From the NCBI GenBank assembly GCA_944323725.1, contig CALUTP010000041.1:1-64000 (forward strand): 64,000 bases of DNA, written 5' to 3'. The first letter of the stretch is position 1. The number at the start of each line of letters is the position of its first letter. The stretch comes from Candidatus Gastranaerophilales bacterium. Lineage in GTDB: Bacteria > Cyanobacteriota > Vampirovibrionia > Gastranaerophilales > Gastranaerophilaceae. Made by a program: the position numbers and the translations under genes. The notes under the pieces were generated by a model. That model did not search any database. It was not told the DNA's origin and saw nothing but the letters and a program-made list of their open reading frames with translations. Below are positions 19,743 through 28,426 of the stretch, piece after piece.

Positions 19743-19770
19743 AAAAAGGCGGTTTAAAAACCGTCTTTTT
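19743..19770. terminator. bidirectional terminator
   Basis: AAAAAGGCGGTTT-AA-AAACCGTCTTTTT, a 13-bp stem (one G-T pair) with A- and T-runs. Shared by the convergent genes at 19567 (+) and 19769 (-). Confidence 0.85.
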
Positions 19771-20386
19771 ATTTTACATATATTTTTATTTCTTCGTTAT
19801 TTGTATATACATACACTTTTATTTTTTCGCCAGAATAATCTATTGGAGGAGTTTTATATTTTGAAGTATTTTTTAACATATTCAAAACTATATTATTGAA
19901 ATTCTTATCTCCTTGTCTTTTATATAATTTACGATTAGTAAGACTACCATCAGATGCAATACGGAATTCAATCTCACATTCACCTGAAGTTGAAATAGTT
20001 CTATTACTTAAATTGGAATAAAGAATATTTTCAAGTCCTTTTTTATAAATATCCATTTCCCTGCTAGAATGAGGATTTGAACCAACTGGAGGTGTATTAT
20101 CCCATATTTTGTCAATATCTGGGATTTGAATGTCCTTAACTTGAATACTTTGTTGTTGATTAACTATGTTTTTTTTAACACTTTTGGACCCAGTAAAAAA
20201 CATTATATAAACTGAAAGTAAAATACAAATTAAAAAAATTACCCAAGAAAAAATTTCCTGCAAAGAAATTTCTCTATGCCTATTATCTACTAAAGACTCA
20301 GATATTTCTTCAAAAGTATCATTTCCGCAATCACAATATTCTACACGAGTAGAATGTAATTTTTGACATATTGTACATCTGAACAT
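19769..20386 (-). CDS. zinc-ribbon membrane protein with TonB-like C-terminal domain
   Basis: 205 residues. The N-terminus has a zinc-ribbon pattern, CTICQ and CDCGN (residues about 4-22). One membrane span follows (about 47-66), then a Gln/Pro linker, then a C-terminal domain (about 130-205) with EIEFRIASDGSLTNRKLYK and a later TPP, the pattern of TonB/TolA C-terminal domains. The topology would put the zinc ribbon in the cytoplasm and the C-terminal domain in the periplasm. It is the last gene of the VWA/FHA cluster, 52 bases after the mini-protein gene. The SD is weak or absent. Role unknown; force or signal transfer across the periplasm is a guess from the fold. Confidence 0.7.
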   Translation of the reverse strand: MFRCTICQKLHSTRVEYCDCGNDTFEEISESLVDNRHREISLQEIFSWVIFLICILLSVYIMFFTGSKSVKKNIVNQQQSIQVKDIQIPDIDKIWDNTPPVGSNPHSSREMDIYKKGLENILYSNLSNRTISTSGECEIEFRIASDGSLTNRKLYKRQGDKNFNNIVLNMLKNTSKYKTPPIDYSGEKIKVYVYTNNEEIKIYVK

Positions 20387-20438
20387 AATGTAATTTTATT
20401 ATGCTGGTAATTATACGAAATCCTCTTAATTATTGAGA

Positions 20439-20573
20439 TTACTTTTTATACTTTATGATTTGCAAAACCACAGATTTGTTAATATCAGGTTTTATACTAG
20501 CAACAAAAGCAGTAATTCCAATAATTCCTACAACAAATCCTATTAATAATATAATTAAACTTTTTTTACTCAT
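20439..20573 (-). CDS. mini membrane protein of 44 residues
   Basis: MSKKSLIILLIGFVVGIIG and the following hydrophobic residues give one membrane span, then a short polar tail ending IIKYKK. I prefer the ATG at 20573, which overlaps the stop of the upstream TonB-like gene by 8 bases, over a longer frame that lacks an SD. It is probably translationally coupled and a small subunit of the VWA/FHA cluster. Confidence 0.6.
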   Translation of the reverse strand: MSKKSLIILLIGFVVGIIGITAFVASIKPDINKSVVLQIIKYKK

Positions 20574-21351
20574 ACCAATGCACCCTTTCAAAATCATTAT
20601 AATCATCCGGAGTGGAATAACTAGTTTCATACCAAATCAAATAAGCACCTTTAAAATCAATAAATTTTCTTTCAGATCCTTCAGGAAATGCAAGGAAATC
20701 TTTTCCTGCATAACTTTTTATCAAAGGAATCATCACTTCTCGAATACTTTTTGTATAACTCCAATTTGTACTATTGACCCTAATATTAGATACTGTTTTT
20801 TTATTACTGACTCTGAAAGAAAATGTTATCAAAGTTCCAAGAGGAGCACTGACTTGACTTTCGTTCATTATTCTATTTTGTAAAGCACTATGCCAGTTAT
20901 TCCAAACGATATTTTCTTCTTTTCGTGTTAGTTTTCTGGGCTTTTCTTTAATTTTTGAAACTTCATTAGAAGGTTGCTCAACAATTGAAGGACTATTTGT
21001 CCTTGAGTTTAGAGAAGAATTCTTAATCTGCGAATTTGAAACATCCTTCATCCCAATTCCATTAGCTTGTCTATAAAATTCTGACGGCTCAATATGAACT
21101 TCTCTAGTAATATTCTGAGTATTTTCAGAGGAAATTAATTGTTCACGACTAATTTCTGCTGGTGGTAATTTTGCTATACCAATTTTAAATAAATTAATTG
21201 TATCAGAAGAAATTGGCACCTGATAATGCTTAGCAAGTTTAAAGTCTTTTTTCTCCATTACAAACGGAGAATGAACTGCAGGCTCAAAACTTAATACACA
21301 CCAGTTAATAACGATAAATGCAATTACAACAAATACTTTAAGCCAAGTCAT
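20566..21351 (-). CDS. membrane-anchored protein with TonB/TolA-like C-terminal domain
   Basis: 261 residues. One N-terminal membrane anchor (about 3-22, WLKVFVVIAFIVINWCVL), a long disordered Ser/Asn/Glu linker (about 45-150), then a C-terminal domain from NIVWNNWHSALQNRIM through GTLITFSFRVSNKKTVSNIR. This arrangement is typical of TonB/TolA-like proteins that span the periplasm. It starts 5 bases after the FHA-like membrane protein gene. I see no ExbB/ExbD genes, so the partner may be the multi-span FHA-like protein; that is inference. Confidence 0.65.
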   Translation of the reverse strand: MTWLKVFVVIAFIVINWCVLSFEPAVHSPFVMEKKDFKLAKHYQVPISSDTINLFKIGIAKLPPAEISREQLISSENTQNITREVHIEPSEFYRQANGIGMKDVSNSQIKNSSLNSRTNSPSIVEQPSNEVSKIKEKPRKLTRKEENIVWNNWHSALQNRIMNESQVSAPLGTLITFSFRVSNKKTVSNIRVNSTNWSYTKSIREVMIPLIKSYAGKDFLAFPEGSERKFIDFKGAYLIWYETSYSTPDDYNDFERVHWYE

Positions 21352-21356
21352 ACCAT

Positions 21357-22967
21357 TTAATCTTTATCAATTTTAGCCAGCAATTCATCACAAGCATAAA
21401 TATCAAACTGCGTCTGGCTTAACATTAAAGTTTCAGCAATCAAAAGTGCAGTAGGGACAAGCGCTGCTATCAAACTTATAGCAATACCTTTAAAATCTCC
21501 ACCAATTTCAGTCATAAAATATGACACATTCATGGAAAATTCAATAAATATAATGGAACAAGCAATTGCAAGGTATCTATTTTTATCAAGAGTAAGCTTA
21601 CGCACTCCCTCAATGCCGAAAATATTTACAGAATGCTGCCTATAATCACTAAATCCATCTTGTTTTATAACTTCTGAACCTTGAATTTTTTTAGAAGCAG
21701 TAAAAGCACTTACAAATCCAAAAAATGCGAATATAATTAAAAATGTAGCAAGAACAAGGAATATAGGGCTGAAACGCAAACTAGAAATCCTCACCCACCC
21801 AGCAGCTTCAGGGAAGCACATAGCAAGAGTATTAGACACTCCATAAGCTAAAAATGGTGCAGTCAAAATTCCAATAAGAATTTCACCTGCTGATTTTAAC
21901 TGCAAATTAAATAATCTATCCTTTATATTCTGGATTTTTGTTCTGCTAAGACTATTAATATACCTTTCAATCCACAATCTATAAGCTTTCAATACAGCTT
22001 CAAAATCTTCTCTGTATTCAAACTTATTTAAAGTAGCACCCCATTCAGAATTATTGCATTTAAAATATCCACAACTAATAGCTAATGTAGCCATAATCCC
22101 CACAAAGAATAGTGAAATAAATAATGCAAATGAAATAAAATTATTTAAATTCATAAAATACACAAGATTTACCGCATAAATTCCCAAAATAAAAATAGTA
22201 GAAAGAATCAGCATAAAGTTTTGAGCAAATTTTGTAGTTTTAGCAAGCTCTTTTACTATATTATTTTGTAAAAACAAATATACTCCCTGCTTTAGCATAA
22301 GACAAATTCCAAAAATAATTATTGCATATGCAGCCCACGCTTTAATATTTGTTGGTAAATACAAATATTTTTCTGCTTCCTGAATTGTAAGCCCCATAAG
22401 ATAATTTGCAACAGCGAACGAACTAAATATTGCACTAACTGCGAGTGCAATATGCAAAAAAATACTATTTCTAGAATTTGCTGAAATTTTATTTTTTAAT
22501 TCGTTTATAGAATAAGCAACCTGTTTTATAATTGCAACACGAGCTTTTTCAATCGGTTCCAGTTGTTTTTCTATTTTGACCTTCGTAATAGTAGAAGCAT
22601 CATTTCCATAAATTCTTTTTAAATCTTCTTCAGTTAATTCCTCTTTCTCAATTTGAGAAATAGAAGACTTTGATTTATCCATACCAGAGACCTTAACACT
22701 AATATATTCAGTCGTATCTGCAAAAACAATTTTACAAATATTATTAATTTCTATTTTTTGAAGAGGTTTACCTTTAAAAAGAATTTTTTCATTTCTCAAA
22801 TTATTGGTAACAAAGCACTTATTCGTAATACAATCTACTTGAACAGTCAAAAGAATATCATATCCGGCATTTATCTGAAAATCACATCTTTCATTATTAC
22901 CAATATTAATTACATCTTTATCTTCAAAAATTTTTTCCTGATTGGAAGAAGAAATTATAATAGTCAT
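21357..22967 (-). CDS. polytopic membrane protein with N-terminal FHA-like domain
   Basis: 536 residues. Residues about 1-95 resemble a forkhead-associated fold: INIGNNERCDFQIN in place of the usual IGR-S-C, later FKGKPL. The usual phosphothreonine-binding Arg is not where expected, so binding is doubtful. A linker (about 95-165) is followed by about eight membrane helices, for example at about 170-195, 210-235, 250-300 and near the C-terminus (FKGIAISLIAALVPTALLIA). SD GAGGT is 6 bases upstream. It sits between the VWA gene (16 bases away) and the TonB-like gene. The membrane part is not a family I can name. Confidence 0.7.
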   Translation of the reverse strand: MTIIISSSNQEKIFEDKDVINIGNNERCDFQINAGYDILLTVQVDCITNKCFVTNNLRNEKILFKGKPLQKIEINNICKIVFADTTEYISVKVSGMDKSKSSISQIEKEELTEEDLKRIYGNDASTITKVKIEKQLEPIEKARVAIIKQVAYSINELKNKISANSRNSIFLHIALAVSAIFSSFAVANYLMGLTIQEAEKYLYLPTNIKAWAAYAIIIFGICLMLKQGVYLFLQNNIVKELAKTTKFAQNFMLILSTIFILGIYAVNLVYFMNLNNFISFALFISLFFVGIMATLAISCGYFKCNNSEWGATLNKFEYREDFEAVLKAYRLWIERYINSLSRTKIQNIKDRLFNLQLKSAGEILIGILTAPFLAYGVSNTLAMCFPEAAGWVRISSLRFSPIFLVLATFLIIFAFFGFVSAFTASKKIQGSEVIKQDGFSDYRQHSVNIFGIEGVRKLTLDKNRYLAIACSIIFIEFSMNVSYFMTEIGGDFKGIAISLIAALVPTALLIAETLMLSQTQFDIYACDELLAKIDKD

Positions 22968-22983
22968 AAATTACCTCGAAATA

Positions 22984-23652
22984 TTATCTATCAAGAGCAT
23001 GAATAAAGCTTTTCACTGCCTTATCTGAGTTTTGTTTAGGAGATACAATAAGTTTTTTCTCTCCTAAAATCGGATTGAGAGTTTCTTTTACTCTATCTAA
23101 TTTTTCTGGATGAGCATACAAAAACATCATAGCTAAATCCGGAGCATATTTTTGGACATTTTTAACATTTTGCGGAAGAGTTTCCCAGTTGATTTGCTTT
23201 TCAATAGCCCCCTCATTTTCCAAATCACCCATCACAACAATTGCAGGGAGATAACCATTCTTTTTCATTTCAAGAGCGTGAGAAAAAGCTTTTTTTAAGC
23301 CAAGCCCGTATGCTGTACCATAATCCTTATCATCATATGCTGTAAAAGCATCCATAGCCTTATTAATCCCAGAACCATTAAAAGGAGCACCCTCATATAT
23401 TAAGTAAGAATCCTCTGAAACTTTCAAAATCTTAATCAAATCTTCAGGATCAAGAATATTACATATTTGTCTAAGCATCTTTTTTTGTTCCGGCAAATCT
23501 TTTTGATTAGAAGCTGAGGAATCCACTACAAAAATTACCGCAGCCGGTTTAAAATCATCAACTTTCAAATTTTTAAGAGCAGTCCAAAGCAACTTTCCTA
23601 CAAAGGATATTGCTAAAATTAAAATACCAATTATTATTAATTTTCTATTCAT
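22984..23652 (-). CDS. membrane-anchored von Willebrand factor A domain protein
   Basis: 222 residues. One N-terminal membrane anchor (about 4-24) is followed by a VWA domain: the first MIDAS element DSSAS in IFVVDSSAS, a Thr in DYGTAYGLG, and an Asp in VVMGDLENEG, so a divalent-metal site looks complete. The domain probably faces the periplasm. I start at ATG 23652 and not at an in-frame TTG three codons earlier. It is the first gene of the five-gene cluster down to 19769. The partner bound by the metal site is unknown. Confidence 0.78.
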   Translation of the reverse strand: MNRKLIIIGILILAISFVGKLLWTALKNLKVDDFKPAAVIFVVDSSASNQKDLPEQKKMLRQICNILDPEDLIKILKVSEDSYLIYEGAPFNGSGINKAMDAFTAYDDKDYGTAYGLGLKKAFSHALEMKKNGYLPAIVVMGDLENEGAIEKQINWETLPQNVKNVQKYAPDLAMMFLYAHPEKLDRVKETLNPILGEKKLIVSPKQNSDKAVKSFIHALDR

Positions 23653-23707
23653 AAATACCAACTCTTTCTTAGCTTATTTATAGCATATATTTTTCCTTAA
23701 ATCAATA

Positions 23708-23737
23708 TTGCACTAAGGTTTTTAATTGTGTTATAAT
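23708..23737 (+). promoter_or_regulatory. promoter of plsY
   Basis: TTGCAC, 18-base spacer, TATAAT; 25 bases before the plsY ATG. Confidence 0.65.
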
Positions 23738-23762
23738 CTGAAAACAAATAAGGAGAAAGAGT

Positions 23763-24368
23763 ATGGAAAAATTTATAGAATTTATAGTAATTTTTATAAC
23801 TGCATATTTAATAGGCTCAATTCCTACAGGATATATAATAGTAAAAACATTTACAGGGCAAGACATTAGAACAATCGGTTCTGGTTCGACAGGTGCGACT
23901 AATGTAAAACGAGTCATGGGTAAAAAATGGTTTTTCATAACAATGCTTCTAGATGCACTAAAGGGAGCTTTGCCCGTAATTTTAGCAAAACTTTTTGCAA
24001 CATCATTTACAGGTATAGGACTTCTTCCAGTAGTTGCCGCAGTTGCCGTAATTTTAGGTCATAGTAAGTCTATTTTCTTAAAATTTACAGGGGGAAAATC
24101 CGTAGCCTCAGGAGTAGGTACAATTCTAGCACTTAATTGGGCTGTTGGACTTTTAATCGCATTGGTATGGGCTATAATTACATATACTTCAAAATACGTT
24201 TCTCTTGGTTCCATCATAGCTATGGCAATATCACCATTTTTAATGTGGTGGTTTAATGCTCCTATCGCATTTACAATCTACTGTGCACTAGGTGCTATTT
24301 ACATAATATGGCTGCACAGAAGTAACATCCAAAGACTAATCAAAGGTGAAGAAAATAAAGTAAGGTAA
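23763..24368 (+). CDS. plsY: acyl-phosphate:glycerol-3-phosphate acyltransferase PlsY
   Basis: Integral membrane enzyme that makes lysophosphatidate from acyl-phosphate and glycerol-3-phosphate, the first step of phospholipid synthesis; 201 residues, normal size. The three conserved loops are present: GSIPTGY (about residue 19), GSGSTGATNVKR (about 39) and GHSKSIFLKFTGGKSVASG (about 99). About five to seven membrane spans. AAGGAG lies 7 bases before the ATG. Followed after 7 bases by a small membrane-protein gene, probably co-transcribed. Confidence 0.96.
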   Translation: MEKFIEFIVIFITAYLIGSIPTGYIIVKTFTGQDIRTIGSGSTGATNVKRVMGKKWFFITMLLDALKGALPVILAKLFATSFTGIGLLPVVAAVAVILGHSKSIFLKFTGGKSVASGVGTILALNWAVGLLIALVWAIITYTSKYVSLGSIIAMAISPFLMWWFNAPIAFTIYCALGAIYIIWLHRSNIQRLIKGEENKVR

Positions 24369-24375
24369 GGAAATA

Positions 24376-24600
24376 ATGGATTATACAACAATATTAATTG
24401 GACTAGCTATTATTGCAGGACTTTTTATTATAGGAAAAGTATTTGCAATTCTCACAAAAATATTATTTATTATAATTCTTGTGGCAATAATTTCAATAGG
24501 AGCATTTTTTTGGATTAACAATCAAAAAGAAAATCCAATTAAACCTAGCTTTTTACAAGAAAATGTCCACAAGCAATTAACCTTTAATCATTTTATTTAA
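24376..24600 (+). CDS. small hypothetical membrane protein
   Basis: 74 residues, two hydrophobic segments (about 5-25 and 28-48) and a polar tail. SD AAGGAAAT precedes the ATG. It sits right behind plsY, likely same message. Its last 24 bases overlap the end of the convergent 734-residue gene on the other strand. Family not recognised. Confidence 0.6.
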   Translation: MDYTTILIGLAIIAGLFIIGKVFAILTKILFIIILVAIISIGAFFWINNQKENPIKPSFLQENVHKQLTFNHFI

Positions 24601-26781
24601 AATACTATTACCTAGCATTGAAGGCTCTTTAGCAGCTTCAGTTTTTTGAGGAACTGGATTTTTAGGTTTTACTTCATAAGATTTTATAGAACGCTTACCA
24701 GTTAATCTTTGCATAAAGTTATAATAACCTTTTAATGCACCTGTAGCTTTGTTTTGTTTTTCTTCAATAGCAAGCAATTCATCTCTTGTATGAGGCGTAA
24801 TTGTCATACCAACAGATTTTCTTGTTAAAATTTCACTTATTGTAGTATCAGTTAACGTAATCCAAGACATACCAAGAAGTGACGCATTATATTGTTTTTG
24901 GAATGTATTATTAAATAAATCAATTAACAAGGTTGAATAGAATAATCTAGAACATTCTTGAACAAATCTTTCTTTAGATTTAGTTTCAGCACCTTCCTTA
25001 TCATTACCATTAGACTTTAACATAACCATATTATAATTATCTGTCATCAGGAACCACATAGTAGCCGCAGTAGCTGCAGTTTTTGCAAGATTTGCCAGTT
25101 CATGATTAGGTACAGAAGACATCGTATCAGTATTAAATGCTTTCATAATATTATCTTTTACAAAAGCTTGGAATGCTTCTTTACTATAACCTTTTTTAGT
25201 AGCCTCTCTGCCGATTTTTTCAATACTTTTTGCAAGAGACTGAATATCTTTAACTGGTGCTTTTGGTTCTTTTTTGTTAATAATGGCCTTTATACCTTTA
25301 TCGACCAACCTGTATGGCAAAGTAACTGTATTCCAAACAAATTTAAATGGAGCAATTACAAAGTCAACTAAAGGTTTAGACTTTTTATCTTTTACACCTA
25401 GACTAATTGACCCATCAGCGTTTCTCGCACTAGCAGCCACTTCTTCATATTTATTTGCTAATTCTTTAAAATTATTTTCTCTAAGAACTTTTACTATTTC
25501 ATCAAACTTATCACCTGAAATTCTGAAGTCAGCAATTTGAGTCATTGATTTATATTTTTTCTTGAAAGGCTCAGTAATGATTTTAATTGTGTCTTCTACG
25601 CCAGGTATATATTTTCTTGCCCCTTTAAGCGCAAAACCAGCAGCAATAACCCCAGCTGACGCTTTCATAATTGTACCAAATGAAAGCAACGGCTTTTGTT
25701 GTTCTCTAGGTGCTATAGCAGGTTTTTTATTAGATTCAAACGATAAAGGTTTAATATCTTTTTCAGGAGCATTATTTCTTTCATTCTCAGCACGAGCCTC
25801 TTCTGGGGTTAATCTCGTAATATGTTTTCCATTTCTCAAACGAGAATATGTCTCTGTAATAAGGGTTGTAGCACCTGTCATAAGCATACTGCCTGCTGCT
25901 GACTGATTAATAAATTTATTTAATGCACCAAAAGTTACTAGCATTAAATAAGCATTCATGACAAGACGACTCATCTCTTGACGGAATCTTGCTTTCTTCT
26001 CTTTTTTAGCAGCTGCAGGATCATCATCCATCATTCTTGAAAGATTATAAGCATCTGTAGCAAGCATAATTGCAGGTGGCAATCCTGAAACCATACGGCA
26101 TAATGCTCTTTCATGCTTTGTATCATAATTTCCAGTTCTAGGATCAAACATTTTTACAGATTGCTGGAATAATTTTGATGAAATTTCTGAGTCCGGTTTA
26201 TCTTTTAATTTAGTAGCAGTTTCGCATAAACCCTTAAGAGAACTTACCTCTGATTCAATTTTAGAACGTTGTCTTATATTTTTAAAAAATGGTTTATTAA
26301 GGACTTTTTGCGCCCAATTTTTAAATGGTTTAATTTTTCCTATAAGTTCAACAACTCCATTCATAATATCAAATGGAAGAATTTTGAACGGATAAACTAA
26401 ACCATCCCAGATAAGATGAGGGATGGTCTTTTTGCGGAAAGTGATTTTATCACCTTCTATTTTAACTAAATTTTGTGCCAACTTGGAGTTTTTAACATGA
26501 CTATAATGTTTTTCGACCATATCTCCTAGATGATTTTTAGTTTTATCAAAAAGGACTTTGGCACTATATGTAACTTCTTTATCTTCTGCAAACATAATTT
26601 TGTTTACAGCTTTGGATATAGAAAGACCTTTAAATGATAAATTCTGGGAATTATGATTTAAAGGTCTCTCAATATCTCTATTAAATTTTTGATTGGAAGG
26701 AAAAGGGTTTTGATCTGGGGATAACATCCCGTAATCTTTTTGTTTTGGTCGTATTAAATATTGCGTTTTTCCTACTTGCAT
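24577..26781 (-). CDS. large hypothetical protein with an internal duplication
   Basis: 734 residues from the ATG at 26781, which has AAGGA about 7 bases upstream; an extension to 26844 is open but lacks an SD. After an N-terminal QNLSFKGLS segment, the protein holds two related blocks: one near residues 240-345 (RFRQEMSRLVMNAYLMLV, later ITETYSRLRNGKHITRLTPEE) and one near 600-690 (RFVQECSRLFYSTLLIDL, later ISEILTRKSVGMTITPHTRDE). Each block is preceded by an Ala-rich hydrophobic helix and followed by a Lys-rich stretch. No signal peptide; several segments could insert in a membrane. Single gene. Function unknown. Confidence 0.7.
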   Translation of the reverse strand: MQVGKTQYLIRPKQKDYGMLSPDQNPFPSNQKFNRDIERPLNHNSQNLSFKGLSISKAVNKIMFAEDKEVTYSAKVLFDKTKNHLGDMVEKHYSHVKNSKLAQNLVKIEGDKITFRKKTIPHLIWDGLVYPFKILPFDIMNGVVELIGKIKPFKNWAQKVLNKPFFKNIRQRSKIESEVSSLKGLCETATKLKDKPDSEISSKLFQQSVKMFDPRTGNYDTKHERALCRMVSGLPPAIMLATDAYNLSRMMDDDPAAAKKEKKARFRQEMSRLVMNAYLMLVTFGALNKFINQSAAGSMLMTGATTLITETYSRLRNGKHITRLTPEEARAENERNNAPEKDIKPLSFESNKKPAIAPREQQKPLLSFGTIMKASAGVIAAGFALKGARKYIPGVEDTIKIITEPFKKKYKSMTQIADFRISGDKFDEIVKVLRENNFKELANKYEEVAASARNADGSISLGVKDKKSKPLVDFVIAPFKFVWNTVTLPYRLVDKGIKAIINKKEPKAPVKDIQSLAKSIEKIGREATKKGYSKEAFQAFVKDNIMKAFNTDTMSSVPNHELANLAKTAATAATMWFLMTDNYNMVMLKSNGNDKEGAETKSKERFVQECSRLFYSTLLIDLFNNTFQKQYNASLLGMSWITLTDTTISEILTRKSVGMTITPHTRDELLAIEEKQNKATGALKGYYNFMQRLTGKRSIKSYEVKPKNPVPQKTEAAKEPSMLGNSILNKMIKG

Positions 26782-26880
26782 ATTCTTATCCTTCCCTTCA
26801 GATATTTTTAATCGAATAGGAAATTTTGGCAAGAGCATGCACACAAAAAATTTACTTATTTTAACAAATCAGCAAAAGGC

Positions 26881-27408
26881 TTACCCAAAGAGGCCTTTTA
26901 CCCAATTACCTGCAGTTTCCAAAAATCCGCTAGTACCTGAAGTACCATCACCTTTTACTGCACCCATTATATTCCCAGCTGTATCAGTAATACTATTAAG
27001 CATTCCAAAAACATTACCTGTAGAACTAGATTGCCCACTAGTCCCAGATGTCTGATTTTGCATAGCATACATCTGAAGTTGTTTTTCCATATTATTATAT
27101 TCTTTTTTACTGATAATTCCGCTATTATTTGTATCTGCCATCATTGGATCAAAATTACTAATACCGTACATTTGAGCCATCTGAGATAGTTGCTGTGCAT
27201 ACTGAGCTGTCTGCATTGCACCAGTCTCTGCTCTATATTGTGCAGAAGCTGCCATGCCGGTATTTCTCAAATCTGCTTTGCTCATACCAGTATTACCCAT
27301 TGTACTATATTGATTAGTAATATTTCCAGCTGTACCTCCATACTGCATTCCTTTGCTTGCCATAGAACCTGCAGGACGAGCATAGCTGTATCCGTTTACG
27401 CCTGTCAT
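26881..27408 (-). CDS. hypothetical Gly/Ser/Gln-rich protein with one EF-hand-like loop
   Basis: 175 residues. The N-terminal half is low-complexity (Gly, Ala, Met, Gln, Tyr). Near the middle ADTNNSGIISKKEYNNM matches a calcium-binding EF-hand loop with ligands D, N, S at positions 1, 3, 5 and E at 12. A Ser/Gly/Thr-rich linker and a C-terminal amphipathic helix FLETAGNWVKGLFG follow. No signal peptide. SD AAAGGA before ATG. Could be a surface or exported protein; no family recognised. Confidence 0.65.
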   Translation of the reverse strand: MTGVNGYSYARPAGSMASKGMQYGGTAGNITNQYSTMGNTGMSKADLRNTGMAASAQYRAETGAMQTAQYAQQLSQMAQMYGISNFDPMMADTNNSGIISKKEYNNMEKQLQMYAMQNQTSGTSGQSSSTGNVFGMLNSITDTAGNIMGAVKGDGTSGTSGFLETAGNWVKGLFG

Positions 27409-27537
27409 AATATCCTTTTCCTATTTATATACTTTATATATATTTAAAAACGATAAAGTATATAAAATTGCCTTTATAAATGTATTATTCCCGCTTTAGA
27501 TGTTAATATAACAGGCTTTTAGCTATGTTTACAAAAC

Positions 27538-28344
27538 TTAATCTTTAAGATTAGAAAGCATTTTAACTATGAGAGCTTTGAACTTTTCTTTAGATTTATT
27601 AGTTGTATCAATAACTTCGGAATGAGATAATTTATCTCTATCGTGAGCACTAGCTATATTTGAGATACAACTGATACCAATCACATTAAGCCCGCAATAA
27701 TTCGCAACAATAGCTTCAGGCACTGTAGACATTCCAACAGCATCTGCACCCAATAATCTTGCCATATTAATTTCAGCAGGAGTTTCATAACAAGGTCCTA
27801 TATTTGCTAGATATACACCTTCTTTGATATCAATTCCTAAATCTGATGCAGACTTTTTGGCAATTGCAATTAAATTCTTTTTATACACTTCTGACATATC
27901 AGGAAAACGTTCTCCAAATTCAGAATCATTAGGACCAATAAGAGGATTTGACCCCATACAATTTATATGATCTTTTATTATCATCAAATCTGATGGTATA
28001 AAAGTTTCATTTACAGCTCCTGCAGCATTTGTTAAAATTAGAGTTTTAACTCCTAGCTTTTTCATAACTCTTACTGGATAAGTAATTTCTTGCATTGAAT
28101 GTCCTTCATAAAAATGATTTCTTCCTTGCATCATAACAACTTTTTTACCTGAAATTTCCGCAAAGACGAGTCTACCTTTGTGTCCCTGCACATTTGATTT
28201 AATAAATCCCGGAATTTCATTATAGGGTATTGAAATTTGAGAATATTCATCAGCAAGTTCACCCAAACCTGAACCTAAAATTATACCAATTTCTGGTATA
28301 AAACCACCTATTTTTTCTCTAATAAATTTAATAGTATCTTCCAT
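27538..28344 (-). CDS. punA: purine nucleoside phosphorylase (trimeric PNP type)
   Basis: Cleaves purine (deoxy)ribonucleosides with phosphate to the base and (deoxy)ribose-1-phosphate; cytoplasmic salvage enzyme of 268 residues. Motifs: GIILGSGLGELADEY (phosphate loop), MQGRNHFYEGH, LTNAAGAVNE, GPCYETPAEINMARLLGADAVGMSTVPE. The pattern fits the trimeric guanosine/inosine class and not the hexameric DeoD class. GGGAG lies 6 bases before the ATG. A role with 5'-methylthioadenosine (MtnA is also in this window) is possible but unproven. Confidence 0.93.
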   Translation of the reverse strand: MEDTIKFIREKIGGFIPEIGIILGSGLGELADEYSQISIPYNEIPGFIKSNVQGHKGRLVFAEISGKKVVMMQGRNHFYEGHSMQEITYPVRVMKKLGVKTLILTNAAGAVNETFIPSDLMIIKDHINCMGSNPLIGPNDSEFGERFPDMSEVYKKNLIAIAKKSASDLGIDIKEGVYLANIGPCYETPAEINMARLLGADAVGMSTVPEAIVANYCGLNVIGISCISNIASAHDRDKLSHSEVIDTTNKSKEKFKALIVKMLSNLKD

Positions 28345-28362
28345 ATAAACTCCCTAATCATT

Positions 28363-28403
28363 AAAAAAGCGGAACCCAAACAAAAAAATAAGCTGACTTC
28401 CGC
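28363..28403 (-). terminator. terminator of the 79-residue gene
   Basis: On the minus strand GCGGAA and TTCCGC pair over a 23-base loop and are followed by a T-run. Confidence 0.6.
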
Positions 28404-28426
28404 ATTACAATTCTATTTTATTTAAA

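Noticed and set aside
20455-20883. 142-residue plus-strand frame
   Set aside because: Lies opposite the TonB-like protein and the mini membrane protein, whose overlapping starts and domains are consistent; no SD.
25562-25906. 114-residue plus-strand frame
   Set aside because: Antisense to the large duplicated protein; no start signals.
28345-28426. purine riboswitch near the nucleoside phosphorylase gene
   Set aside because: The only structure there is a terminator on the minus strand for the 79-residue gene; no aptamer pattern seen.
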